Notes: generated by a model from the sequence alone, not told the origin. A stretch of DNA of 64,000 nucleotides from Flocculibacter collagenilyticus (GCF_016469335.1 NZ_CP059888.1:2790001-2854000), one strand, 5' to 3'; counted from the first letter of the stretch, positions 9,641 to 18,487 are shown. Translations and numbers: made by a program.

Positions 9641-9793
9641 ATAGAATGTACTTGTTCAATTCAACATAGTTCGCTAAACAAGAACGACATGAATCAATAC
9701 AAGCGGCGCGCATTATTACTAAATGCTCTCTGATTATCAAGAGGAAAATGCTGCTATGCCCAAAAAACAACGTTATTTTCTATTATTACTGCC

Positions 9794-9827
9794 AGCGAGC
9801 GAAAATAAAGCGTCATTTTCACTCGCT
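9794..9827. repeat. Large inverted repeat downstream of the DUF3014 gene
   Basis: AGCGAG-C-GAAAAT and ATTTTC-A-CTCGCT form a 13-bp stem with one mismatch around an 8-base loop, 14 bp beyond the DUF3014 stop. Neither strand continues into a T-tract, so it is not a classical terminator, although it may stabilise the 3' end. Confidence 0.5.
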
Positions 9828-9841
9828 ATCATACCGCTCCG

Positions 9842-10753
9842 TTATTGTAATAGGTGGTTACGTAAATCTTGTAGTATTTCTTTTATTTTACGAGCATTGT
9901 CTGGCCCAAGCCGAATAACTTGCTTTTGAAGTGGTGTCAGTGACTCTAGTTCTGGATCCTTAAATTCATACATCACCTTGGGAGTAACTAACTCTATCTC
10001 GCCTTCAATGATGGGTGTATCGAGCACTTCTTCAATGGCACTCACTAACTTTTCTTTAAAAGGGCTATCTGGATAACCAATCTCTGCATAAGCAGTGTTT
10101 AATAATGGGTGATATTTTTCATACAACTCAGCTAGCTCTTGTGGTGGTATTGATTCCATCAACGCTACGTAGGGATCGTAACGGTGGAAACTTTCTGGAT
10201 CTAAAATAATTCGCTCCCCTTCTTCAATGACTGAAAAGCGACTCGAAGGTGCAACAAATGGCATTGACTCTCTAATAACATCGCCATTAACTAAGTTGTC
10301 GGTAAACACCACTAAGCGCTGTATAATATGTTGTGATTGCACCAATGCCGATACATCCTGAAAAAAGGAGGCATCTTTTAAGTCAGCAATTACAACCTCG
10401 TCACTTTCTCCTAGCGGAGGTAGTTCGTGCTGCTCCGTAGAGCCTTCGGCTACTTCTTCGTCTTCAGTATACTCAGTAGCTTCTATACCATTTTCTTCAT
10501 CAACCGATAACTCATCGGCGTGAAAGGGCTCATCAGTGTCAGTAGACTCTGCCTGTGATGCATCATTTACCTTAGGCACCAAGGTACTTTGATTATTACT
10601 TGGGTTGTTAGTTGAGTTGTTACTTGTATTTTGTTCAACGTTGTTAGGTTGCTGTTTTTTCTCAAATAGTTGCCAAGACGCATAAACTAAAATGGCCAGC
10701 ACAATAACTAACCCTAAAATCAATACACTAGACTTGCCTTGTTGACGTTGCAT
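9842..10753 (-). CDS. DUF3014 family membrane-anchored protein
   Basis: The start is taken at the ATG at 10753, which has AGGAG 9 bp upstream; a longer frame would begin at a TTG at 10780 and include that ribosome site in the coding region. The product is 303 residues: one membrane segment near the N-terminus (SSVLILGLVIVLAILVYASW), then a low-complexity Asn/Thr and acidic linker, then a conserved DUF3014 domain from about 115 to the end. The domain is expected in the periplasm. Function unknown. It has no operon partners; the 4.5S RNA gene lies just beyond it on the same strand. Confidence 0.82.
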   Translation of the reverse strand: MQRQQGKSSVLILGLVIVLAILVYASWQLFEKKQQPNNVEQNTSNNSTNNPSNNQSTLVPKVNDASQAESTDTDEPFHADELSVDEENGIEATEYTEDEEVAEGSTEQHELPPLGESDEVVIADLKDASFFQDVSALVQSQHIIQRLVVFTDNLVNGDVIRESMPFVAPSSRFSVIEEGERIILDPESFHRYDPYVALMESIPPQELAELYEKYHPLLNTAYAEIGYPDSPFKEKLVSAIEEVLDTPIIEGEIELVTPKVMYEFKDPELESLTPLQKQVIRLGPDNARKIKEILQDLRNHLLQ

Positions 10754-10993
10754 TAATTGGTGACTCCTAACATTTAACAAAACCTTTAATATTCAATATG
10801 TTTATATAAACGGGATATCAAGCATCGAGCTGATAAATAACTTGCTTAGTTCGTTTTTTACAACATAAACTATAAGAACGATGATAAACCTATTTTATTT
10901 TCACTGCCAACGAACTAATTAGCATTTATGTAATCATTTATGTTTTCAAATAATAGGTAGTAAGCAGTGAAATAAATTAGATAGTGAATTACG

Positions 10994-12130
10994 ATGTCAA
11001 AACCCTTAAATAACCCGAAAAAAATGGGTTTGTTGTTAACTGGTGGTGGTGCTCGAGCGGCTTACCAAATTGGTGTACTGAAAGCCTTAGCGACATCACT
11101 ACCTCGCAACCGAGAAGTACCATTTAAGATAATTTGTGGCACATCAGCTGGAGCAATTAATGCAACCGCTCTCGCCTGTTACGCTTCATGTTTTCGTTTG
11201 GGTGTAAAAAAATTAGAATGGGTATGGAAAAACTTTACGACTAATCAAGTATATAAGTGCGATGGCGTAAGCTCGTTTCGCTATCTTCTTAATAATTTCT
11301 TTTCTTCGTTTCAAGCTGAATACGCTAACAAACGCAGTACCAGCCTATTCAATAATGCTCCTTTAAGGGCCTTACTCACTGAAATACTAGATTTGGGTCG
11401 TATCGATAGAAATTTGGTTGGCGGCTACCTGTCCGCGCTATCCATTAACGCTTCTTGTTATAACGACGGTAACTCGTATTCTTTTTATCAATCGTTAGAA
11501 AATCACGACTGGCGACGAGAAAAACGCATAGGTATTAAGTCAGCTGTCAATATGAATCACTTAATGGCTTCGTCTGCTATTCCACTCGTTTTTCCATCAG
11601 TACGTATACAGCAGAACTATTATGGTGACGGCTCGGTTCACCAACTTTCACCTCTCAGCCCTGCCATTCATTTAGGCGCAGATAAAATACTTATCATTGG
11701 TGTAGAGCAACCGCCCGGGTCGAAATATTATGGTTTAAATCCGCATCCACCTGATTTCGCGACCATTGCTGGTCACTTATTAGATACCATATTTTCAGAT
11801 ACATTACATTCGGATATAGAACGACTAAGCCGAGTAAATCAAACGTTAAGTTTATTGCCGGATGACAAGTCACCGCCGTTAAAAAAGATTGATCACTTTT
11901 TAATTAACCCTAGCCACAACTTTAATCAAATAGCGTGTGAATACTTTCATGAGTTGCCACTAGCAGTGAAAATGTTATTAAAAACAATTGGCATTCAGGA
12001 AAATTCTGAGTCATCGCTAGGTAGCTATCTGTTATTTGAAAAGCCATACACACAACGGTTAATTCAGCTAGGATTTGAAGATGGGTTAGAAAAGCTTAAT
12101 GCGCTACGTGACTTTCTGGAAATTGAATAA
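10994..12130 (+). CDS. Patatin-like phospholipase family protein
   Basis: This 378-residue cytosolic protein has the patatin fold: an oxyanion glycine loop LTGGGARAAYQ near residue 16, nucleophile S51 in GTSAG, and the dyad aspartate D212 in GDGSVHQLSPL. The helper motif ASSAIPLVFPSV (192-203) is the usual A-S-x-A-x-P-x-x-F seen in bacterial RssA-type proteins. Such enzymes hydrolyse acyl esters of phospholipids. No signal peptide is present. The C-terminal third (220-378) is less conserved. It is a single gene with its own upstream region and shares a bidirectional terminator with the convergent metalloprotease gene. Confidence 0.9.
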   Translation: MSKPLNNPKKMGLLLTGGGARAAYQIGVLKALATSLPRNREVPFKIICGTSAGAINATALACYASCFRLGVKKLEWVWKNFTTNQVYKCDGVSSFRYLLNNFFSSFQAEYANKRSTSLFNNAPLRALLTEILDLGRIDRNLVGGYLSALSINASCYNDGNSYSFYQSLENHDWRREKRIGIKSAVNMNHLMASSAIPLVFPSVRIQQNYYGDGSVHQLSPLSPAIHLGADKILIIGVEQPPGSKYYGLNPHPPDFATIAGHLLDTIFSDTLHSDIERLSRVNQTLSLLPDDKSPPLKKIDHFLINPSHNFNQIACEYFHELPLAVKMLLKTIGIQENSESSLGSYLLFEKPYTQRLIQLGFEDGLEKLNALRDFLEIE

Positions 12131-12147
12131 ACGCATTTTTTGCACAT

Positions 12148-12176
12148 AAAAAATGGGCAGAATATCTGCCCATTTT
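12148..12176. terminator. Bidirectional rho-independent terminator
   Basis: A perfect 12-bp stem (AAAATGGGCAGA with TCTGCCCATTTT) has a 3-base loop, with A/T runs on both flanks. It lies between the convergent patatin and metalloprotease genes. Confidence 0.85.
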
Positions 12177-12223
12177 AGCCTTTAACTTTATATCCAGGGT
12201 GTATAAATGCTGTCGCTTATAAC

Positions 12224-12979
12224 CTAACGGAAATTTGCAATCGTATTTGTTACCAAATCAAGCGCACGTTGTGAGTCAGCCACATTGGCTACACCACAAG
12301 GATTGCTGCCACAAGATCTGTCTGGGTCAGAGAAAATTGGCGGATGATTCGATGTATTGAATTCGTGCGGATATGCCATGATTGTTGCGAACTCATAATC
12401 AACACCGTAACCAACACCCCAAGAGTAAACGCCACCAGTTGCACCTTGACGAACTGAATGCCCTAAGCCCATGTTATGACCAAGCTCATGCATAAATGTC
12501 ATCGTAGTATTACCGCAGTTATTCGCTGTAATATTGTATGCATAGCTTTCATAATTGTCATGATCTGGGAATATTTTCAGGCCATAAATATCGCCCGCAA
12601 TACCACAGGTAGTACCTTGCCAAGATGACTCTTTAGAACCCAGTACCACTACAAAGTCAGCTTTAAATTCGTCACGCCAGTTACGAATATTAGATGCCTT
12701 ATAAACGCTTCTTAAGTCACTAAGGTTAGCAGTATAGTTAGTACCAATGTTGTATGGTGTCGCTGCAAGAACTAAGTTAATGTCTAAGTCATTATCACGA
12801 TAATTACGGTTCGATGTTGCAATTATATTCGCAATTTCAGTTTGAATATTATTACTACGCGCTTCGGCAGCCGGTGTGTAATAAACATCAACAACTACAT
12901 CTCTTGCCATAGCTGGTGCACTAAGTGCAGCTGCAACAGAGAGGCCTAGCACTGATTGCTTTACAATTTTCTTTAACAT
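12224..12979 (-). CDS. Secreted metzincin zinc metalloprotease (reprolysin-like), no prodomain
   Basis: The product is a 251-residue precursor with a signal peptide of about 25 residues (ending AMA). The mature part is essentially just a catalytic domain. The zinc site is H164-E-L-G-H-N-M-G-L-G-H174 with E165 as base, followed by the Met-turn at M201 (TIMAYPHEF), as in metzincins of the M12B/reprolysin type. Cysteine pairs at C125/C155 and near the C-terminus suggest disulfides. No propeptide separates signal peptide and catalytic domain, which is unusual. The gene starts behind a good AGGAAGG ribosome site, 118 bp after the gene for the possible prodomain protein. Confidence 0.9.
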   Translation of the reverse strand: MLKKIVKQSVLGLSVAAALSAPAMARDVVVDVYYTPAAEARSNNIQTEIANIIATSNRNYRDNDLDINLVLAATPYNIGTNYTANLSDLRSVYKASNIRNWRDEFKADFVVVLGSKESSWQGTTCGIAGDIYGLKIFPDHDNYESYAYNITANNCGNTTMTFMHELGHNMGLGHSVRQGATGGVYSWGVGYGVDYEFATIMAYPHEFNTSNHPPIFSDPDRSCGSNPCGVANVADSQRALDLVTNTIANFR

Positions 12980-13097
12980 AATGTTTTCCTTCCTAGTTTT
13001 TCTTGTTGTTTTTATTATTTTTTTAGCTTTTTGCTATTTTTACTGCTTTTTGTACTACTTAAAACTCTGTGTTTAGAATCAAGCTCCCAAGCTTTAC

Positions 13098-13844
13098 TTA
13101 TTTGTTTCTATCACCACTCACGTTCACAGGCTTATGAACGGTATGGTCGTGGTCTTCATCAAACTCACCACCAATTTTGTCTGGAATGACATCTTTTATA
13201 AGATCTTGTGTTTCTGCCACCCATGCATAACGGCCATTCCCTTCCATCACGTAAAGCCCCTGAGGAGTAGAAATATTGGCGTAAATGGCATCTTTTCCAA
13301 CCGTGATCACCGAGCTGTACCTCGCATCATAATTTGGCAATTCTGCTTCAACCGTCTTATTGCCAAATGCATCATTGCTTACGTAATCAACTTTCACGTC
13401 ATAAAACATGTCTAATTCAGGAATTTCTATTTTTAGTGTGTCGCCAACATTTAATGCAATGATTTCGTCATGATCCACCTCTATAAACGCTTCACCTTCT
13501 AGGTCTTCACGCACCTTACCTAGACGGGTAAGTTCTTTTTCAGCCTCTTCCGAATAACTAAAAGGTGACGGGCCATCGGCTAACTCTTCTTGTTCATCTG
13601 CCACTTCAGTTTTCTTATCTTTGGGTGAATTGACTTTATTAGGTGTACGCTGAACCAGTGCCTGCAATCGTTTATCATCAGCCGCAATATTGGCAGGCTC
13701 GATTGACTCTGGTGTTGCTGTCTTTTCAACGGATTGCTCGACTGACTCAGCACCTGAGTTTGCATTAGAATTGGTTTGTACAAAGTACACAGCCGCAATA
13801 ACAGCAACTGCTACCCCAGAATACATTGCAACTTTCTTCATCAT
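13098..13844 (-). CDS. Exported or membrane-anchored protein; possible free-standing prodomain of the adjacent metalloprotease
   Basis: This 248-residue protein has an N-terminal hydrophobic segment (residues 5-22) that is either a signal peptide or an anchor. A Glu/Lys-rich linker to about 105 follows, then a beta-rich domain (115-215) with VGDTLKIEIPELDMFYDV and ANISTPQGLYVMEG. That pattern resembles the N-terminal propeptide region I know from bacterial reprolysin-like proteases, where a VGD...L-x-I/L-P...G-x-I-x-T-P-x-G run precedes the catalytic domain. The neighbouring protease lacks such a region, so this gene may supply a chaperone or inhibitor in trans. The role is inference; the start could be either of two adjacent ATGs. 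Confidence 0.65.
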   Translation of the reverse strand: MMKKVAMYSGVAVAVIAAVYFVQTNSNANSGAESVEQSVEKTATPESIEPANIAADDKRLQALVQRTPNKVNSPKDKKTEVADEQEELADGPSPFSYSEEAEKELTRLGKVREDLEGEAFIEVDHDEIIALNVGDTLKIEIPELDMFYDVKVDYVSNDAFGNKTVEAELPNYDARYSSVITVGKDAIYANISTPQGLYVMEGNGRYAWVAETQDLIKDVIPDKIGGEFDEDHDHTVHKPVNVSGDRNK

Positions 13845-14247
13845 TCTTCGCCGCTTTTCTATACGTTTTTAATGTGAACTAGGATATACATTTGGGTACT
13901 GATATGGATATACCTAATTTCCGGTATATTACAAATAAATGAACAAAAATTTATTTTTGTGTTACTTAATTACCATCCCTAAAACAGGGACTACTTTAAG
14001 TCGAAAAAGTGTTGGCAGTGGATTAGGGCGTGATTTAAACAGCTGCAAATAGAGCAATAGGTTACATCGATTTATTACACGGTCTTATAACACGGTTTTA
14101 TTACGCGTATTGTTACACGGCATTGTTACGCGGTATGAATACACGTGATTACCACTTCAGGCTGCTAGCGTAATTATGAAACCTAAATCAAGAGATTTAT
14201 GATGAAGTTAGATGTAGGGTATGATGAGTAAACTAAACCAATTTACG
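13845..14247. other. Intergenic region upstream of the protease pair
   Basis: About 400 bp without a gene. It holds the leftward promoter region of the prodomain-like gene and a run of degenerate 13-bp repeats, annotated separately. Confidence 0.6.
14058..14149. repeat. Degenerate tandem 13-bp repeat, about seven units
   Basis: Consecutive units read GGTTACATCGATT, TTATTACACGGTC, TTATAACACGGTTT, TATTACGCGTAT, TGTTACACGGCAT, TGTTACGCGGTAT and GAATACACGTGAT, with lengths of 12-14 bp and a shared TTAC[AG]CGG core. The array lies between the LuxR-type gene and the prodomain-like gene, about 215 bp upstream of the latter's start. Confidence 0.7.
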
Positions 14248-14469
14248 CTAATGCGTTCTTGTGAGGTGTTCGTAGGCCGCTTCATAGCGCGATTTAACAT
14301 TTAATTTCTTAAAAATGTTCTTTGTATGTGTCATTACGGTATGAACACTTAAGCATAAAAGCTCTGCAATTTCTTTATTGCTTAAGCCTTTCGCTATTAA
14401 CTCAATAATTTCATATTCTCTAGCAGATAACGCATCTATATTTTTCTTTTTTTCTGGCATTATTTTCAT
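14248..14469 (-). CDS. LuxR-family HTH-only transcriptional regulator
   Basis: This 73-residue protein consists almost entirely of a LuxR/FixJ C-terminal DNA-binding domain: LSAREYEIIELIAKGLSNKE, then the recognition helix SVHTVMTHTKNIFKKLNVKSR. It has no receiver or ligand-binding domain, so its activity would have to be set by expression level or by a partner. The ribosome site before the ATG at 14469 is weak. It lies between the IS982 element and the metalloprotease pair, on the same strand as the latter. Regulation of those genes is a plausible guess only. Confidence 0.82.
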   Translation of the reverse strand: MKIMPEKKKNIDALSAREYEIIELIAKGLSNKEIAELLCLSVHTVMTHTKNIFKKLNVKSRYEAAYEHLTRTH

Positions 14470-14879
14470 AGTTATTACTACTTATTATTAATTGGAGAGA
14501 TACATAACTTTTGTAGGGTAACGCGAAGAAAAGTAAACTTTCAAGCACCTAACGTAAATTGAAACTTACACACTAATTACTTTAATTTCAGTAACAATTT
14601 GTTTCACCATATTAATTTCGATTAATTTATAGTCAAACAAAAAATACAAAATTCAATATACCATTTGTTAATAAACAGTTAACTTGTAAGCATAAGCCAT
14701 GAATATCAAGGGGTTTAGAGGAGTGTGATTTCAATTATTATTTTATAAAAATTAATAACTATTCAGAATTTTAGCGTAAGCAAATTTGCAAGATAGTAAA
14801 CTAATTAGCAATTAATACCTTACTCAGGGTAAAGTAAAGCTAAGTTTACAGGTGTTGATGTTGTTTTGCTGAGATAGAA
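14470..14879. other. AT-rich intergenic DNA left of the IS element
   Basis: About 410 bp in which I find no gene longer than a few codons with a ribosome site, no RNA and no flagellar gene remnant. It contains the likely leftward promoter region of the LuxR-type gene. Confidence 0.55.
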
Positions 14880-14885
14880 TAACTT
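14880..14885. repeat. Target-site duplication, left copy
   Basis: TAACTT immediately abuts the left end of the IS982 element and is repeated exactly at its right end. Confidence 0.8.
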
Positions 14886-15884
14886 ACCCCAGATCGGTTT
14901 AAGCCACGATCATAGAATTAAGCTCTGAGTCAGTTAAATTAAGGCTTGGCTTATTGTCTTTAAGGCAGTAAGCCACTAATCCTGCCATTAAGTTCAACAT
15001 AAAACCATTCATACTGCGATGTCTGGAGTGTTCAATTTGGGAGATATTCTTTAATTGGTCATTAATAGTTTCAATAATAAATCGCTTAGATAGCATCGCT
15101 CTGTCCCATAACGACATCGCTTTGGCTTTCATATTCTTGCGAACGGTAGTAATTAATGTCACCCCTTTTTCAAACAACGAAGCTTCCAGTGCTTTGCTGA
15201 GATAACCTTTATCTCCGTACAATTTATCTGTCAAACCAGCAGCTAGCTCTTCGACTGGTTTAGTATCATGAACGTTGCCTGTGGTGACTTTGGCTGCAAC
15301 GATCTCTCCCCGATAATTAACGATAAGGTGAAGTTTGAAACCATAAAACCAGCCCATCGTCGATTTCCCTCGCCTTGCTATACCATTAAATGTTTTATGT
15401 CTGGGAATTCGAATATTATGACAAACGGTTAAAGTAGTGGAGTCAATGAACTCAATGCCTGTAGGCTTACCTTTAAGTGAGGTGAAGTACGCACACATTG
15501 GCACTATTGTTCGCGGCATTAGCTCTAAAAAGCGTGTATAACTAAGCAAATGTGGAAATTCTTCTCGACAAAAGCGACTGACATGACCAGTGTAATAATT
15601 TTTAAAATCTCGGTAATGGGACATGTGGAAGCCAATAATAATTGTCATGACTTCACTCATCGTCAATCTACTTCGACGCTTACGTTTTTGTGTGCCGTCT
15701 GCAATCAATTGCTTTTCCCATTCGGGAATAAATACTTTGCAAAAATCATCGACATCACAGAAGAGTTCAACTAATTTATTCATGCCTGTTCCTTTTTGGT
15801 CACTTTCTTTTTTGGTCGAAAGATCTGATCGTGGAGCAGGCATTTAGTTCCTTAAATTTTCAAATTCTTATCCCGAGTTGGGGT
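14886..15884 (-). mobile_element. Complete IS982-family insertion sequence
   Basis: The element is 999 bp, bounded by inverted ends ACCCCAGATCGGTTTAAG (14886-14903) and the complement of 15867-15884 (ACCCCAACTCGGGATAAG), which agree at 14 of 18 positions. It is flanked by a 6-bp duplication TAACTT and carries one transposase gene on the minus strand whose stop codon lies inside the left inverted repeat. Length, ends beginning ACCCC and the transposase all fit IS982. It is inserted 64 bp beyond the flrC stop, in the same orientation. Confidence 0.93.
14899..15783 (-). CDS. IS982 family transposase
   Basis: This is a 294-residue DDE transposase from the ATG at 15783; a longer frame adds 20 residues from 15843 that are not needed for the usual family length. 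The acidic residues appear as D114 (IEFIDSTT), D191 (KLYGDKGYL) and E238 (RFIIETIND). The GWFYGFKLHLIVN block is typical of IS982. The frame is intact with no frameshift, so the element may still be active. It catalyses cut-and-paste movement of the element. Confidence 0.95.
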   Translation of the reverse strand: MNKLVELFCDVDDFCKVFIPEWEKQLIADGTQKRKRRSRLTMSEVMTIIIGFHMSHYRDFKNYYTGHVSRFCREEFPHLLSYTRFLELMPRTIVPMCAYFTSLKGKPTGIEFIDSTTLTVCHNIRIPRHKTFNGIARRGKSTMGWFYGFKLHLIVNYRGEIVAAKVTTGNVHDTKPVEELAAGLTDKLYGDKGYLSKALEASLFEKGVTLITTVRKNMKAKAMSLWDRAMLSKRFIIETINDQLKNISQIEHSRHRSMNGFMLNLMAGLVAYCLKDNKPSLNLTDSELNSMIVA

Positions 15885-15890
15885 TAACTT
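15885..15890. repeat. Target-site duplication, right copy
   Basis: TAACTT directly follows the right inverted repeat and matches the left copy. Confidence 0.8.
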
Positions 15891-15948
15891 GATTTAAGTG
15901 CACAAAAATACAGCAAAAGAGTGTATCTCAATTGCTGTAATTGCTAAG

Positions 15949-17322
15949 TTATGCAGGGACTTCCATTCCTGACTCTCTCATTTTGGCTAACTTATATCTT
16001 AAGGTTCTTGGACTCATACCTAACTTTTCAGCCACATCTTTACGACTACCATTAAACTCATTTAGCGTGTCTAAAATAATGCGATGTTCTTGTTCACGTA
16101 AACCATCTTTAAACGAGGTTACGTCAACATTTACATCAAAATTAGATGTGCCCGTAATGACATTACTTGAACTGGTGTCAGAAATAAGCTCTGCATTCAC
16201 TTCTTCTAATAAGATTGCAGTTTCGTCAATGCTTCCGCTTGACTGCAATATTAATGCGCGTTGGATAACATTATCTAGCTCTCGAACATTGCCAGGCCAA
16301 GAGTGACGCTGTAACTTACGCATAGCAAGTTCAGATAACTGAGGAGCAGCCTCTCCCATTTTTTCGCTATGGCGCTCAATTAAATGCTTAGCTAATGGTA
16401 TAACGTCACCAGAGCGTTGCGCCAAAGGAAGCCACTTAAGCGGAAATACATTCAAACGATAATATAAATCTTCTCGGAAAATACCATCTGTAACCGCTTC
16501 ACGTAGTTGTCTATTACTAGTTGCAATAACACGCACATCCAACTTAATCGTTTTTCGACTACCTAACCGTTCTACTTCCTTTTCCTGTAATACACGCAGC
16601 AATTTTGCTTGCAAGCTAAGATCCATTTCCGTAATTTCATCAAGTAAAATAGTACCGCCTTGTGCTTGCTCAAATTTGCCCGGGCAGGCTTGCACCGCGC
16701 CGGTAAAAGCCCCTTTTTCATAGCCAAATAGGGTCGATTCCAACATATTCTCTGGAATTGCCGCACAGTTTATCGCAATGTATGGTTGTTCTTTTCTTGC
16801 CGAGTTTTCATGGATGTATCTGGCAAGTACTTCTTTACCCGAACCACTAGGCCCTGTCACCATAACACTGGCATCAGATGCTGCAACGCGTTTAGCTAAG
16901 TTTAATAACTCTAAGCTTTTTTCATCAGCGGCTACAGGCTCATAAGCTGGCTGCTCGTCAACGGGAGCATAACGACTCACTAAGTTAAGTAACACTTCAG
17001 GAGCAAATGGCTTAGCCATGTAATCAACTGCCCCTTCCTTCATTGCTTGCACAGCATCGTTGATTGAAGCGTAGGCGGTCATCATTAATACAGGCAAATT
17101 AGGATAATTAACCTTAATACTTTTGAGTAAATCCAAACCTGACATTTGTCCCATTTGCACATCACTCACCACCATGCCAATGTTCGACTTTTTTAAGGTT
17201 AAGATAGCTTCTTCAGCGCTACACGCTGCTTCACACTGATAACCTGCAATCATTAAGGTATCTAATAATGCTTCGCGTAAACCCGCATCATCTTCAACAA
17301 CAAGAACACTTTTATTCGTCAT
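15949..17322 (-). CDS. flrC: Sigma-54-dependent flagellar response regulator FlrC
   Basis: The product has 457 residues. The receiver domain (1-120) has D11/D12, phospho-acceptor D54 (VVSDVQM) and K104. The AAA+ domain has Walker A GPSGSGKE (157-164) and the sigma-54 contact loop GAFTGA (204-209). A Fis-type HTH follows at the C-terminus (RKDVAEKLGMSPRTLRYKL). In polar-flagellated Vibrio and relatives, FlrC is phosphorylated by FlrB and activates mid-stage flagellar genes. It starts 11 bp after flrB, so they are one operon. In related genomes fliE normally follows; here an IS982 element follows and no fliE is present in the window. Confidence 0.94.
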   Translation of the reverse strand: MTNKSVLVVEDDAGLREALLDTLMIAGYQCEAACSAEEAILTLKKSNIGMVVSDVQMGQMSGLDLLKSIKVNYPNLPVLMMTAYASINDAVQAMKEGAVDYMAKPFAPEVLLNLVSRYAPVDEQPAYEPVAADEKSLELLNLAKRVAASDASVMVTGPSGSGKEVLARYIHENSARKEQPYIAINCAAIPENMLESTLFGYEKGAFTGAVQACPGKFEQAQGGTILLDEITEMDLSLQAKLLRVLQEKEVERLGSRKTIKLDVRVIATSNRQLREAVTDGIFREDLYYRLNVFPLKWLPLAQRSGDVIPLAKHLIERHSEKMGEAAPQLSELAMRKLQRHSWPGNVRELDNVIQRALILQSSGSIDETAILLEEVNAELISDTSSSNVITGTSNFDVNVDVTSFKDGLREQEHRIILDTLNEFNGSRKDVAEKLGMSPRTLRYKLAKMRESGMEVPA

Positions 17323-17333
17323 CGCGCTTCCCC

Positions 17334-18449
17334 CTAATTGTTCGACGGTTCTGCAATAATTGGGATATGTAATAAGAATTCAGCTCCTGTATTACACGCA
17401 CCGTTAATCGACACTCGACCATGATGCGCCGTACATACAGATTTAACGACCGCTAAGCCTAATCCGGTTCCTTGGCTACGAGTGGTGTAAAAAGGTTCGA
17501 ATATTTTTTCTTGTATATCCCCTGCAATACCAGGCCCGTTGTCTCTTACAGAAATAACGACTTCATTCTCTGATACCGCACGATATGCGCTAATACTTAT
17601 TTCTGCACCATTACCAATAACCTGAATACTATTATGAATAAGATTCTGAATTGCACTGGCAAGGGATACTTTATTGCCCAGAATTAGGATGTCGGGCTCT
17701 GGTAGCTCTACATAAAGCTTGCCATTATTTTGCAATACCATCGCTTCGGAGCCTGCACGCACTTCAGCAAGCAAGTTTTGAAGAGACACTTCTTTTACAA
17801 CTTGGTTTTCACTGCCACTTTTAGCAAACAGCAGCATGTCATTAACTTGATGCTCCAAGTCATTCAAGCGCTCAGTTAACTTACATTGAAAGGTTTTACG
17901 GGAATTAGGTGTTAGTCTTTCATTACCTAAATTCGCAGCATAAAGCATTGCAGCGGAAAGAGGCGTTCTTACTTGGTGCGCTAGGGATGCAACCATTTTA
18001 CCTAAACTAGATAAGCGCTGCATTTGCGCTATACGCTCTTGTAAAATACGCGTTTCAGTTAAGTCAGTCATTAATATGAGCTGTCCCGGCTGAGGAGCTA
18101 ATGCTGTAATAGCCAACTTAACGCGACGACCGTCATGAAGGGAAACCTCGTGCCCATCGTCACTTCTTGGACGAAATGAACGCTTAATCACATCAGTCCA
18201 CTTTTCACCTTCAAGCGGCTCACCCAACATTTCAAGAGCTACTTTGTTAGCATCTTTTACTCTACCTCTTGCATCTAACACAACGACACCGGCGGGTAAA
18301 ATGTCTACTAAATGGCTTAACCAACTGGACTGTTGACGTAACTGATTTAATTCACCAGTGTAGGATTCCATTGCTAAGTTACTTAGCAGGTCACTTGAAA
18401 ACAATTCTTGGTCTTGAAAGTCTTGCCTAAGAGCATGTATTGAAGCCAT
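17334..18449 (-). CDS. flrB: Flagellar sensor histidine kinase FlrB
   Basis: The 371-residue soluble kinase has no membrane segments. A PAS domain (about 45-135; ILPAGVVVLDARGRV) is followed by HisKA with H158 (SLAHQVRTPLSAAML) and a HATPase_c domain with an N box (LIHNSIQV), DNGPG and GTGLGLAVVK. This is the layout of FlrB/FleS, which senses a cytosolic assembly signal and phosphorylates FlrC. It precedes flrC by 11 bp. A terminator and a gap of about 190 bp separate it from flrA, and a possible sigma-54 promoter lies just upstream, matching the FlrA-dependent control known in Vibrio. Confidence 0.93.
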   Translation of the reverse strand: MASIHALRQDFQDQELFSSDLLSNLAMESYTGELNQLRQQSSWLSHLVDILPAGVVVLDARGRVKDANKVALEMLGEPLEGEKWTDVIKRSFRPRSDDGHEVSLHDGRRVKLAITALAPQPGQLILMTDLTETRILQERIAQMQRLSSLGKMVASLAHQVRTPLSAAMLYAANLGNERLTPNSRKTFQCKLTERLNDLEHQVNDMLLFAKSGSENQVVKEVSLQNLLAEVRAGSEAMVLQNNGKLYVELPEPDILILGNKVSLASAIQNLIHNSIQVIGNGAEISISAYRAVSENEVVISVRDNGPGIAGDIQEKIFEPFYTTRSQGTGLGLAVVKSVCTAHHGRVSINGACNTGAEFLLHIPIIAEPSNN

Positions 18450-18487
18450 AACGCTACACCATTAAAAAATCTAAACTAGCATGACTA

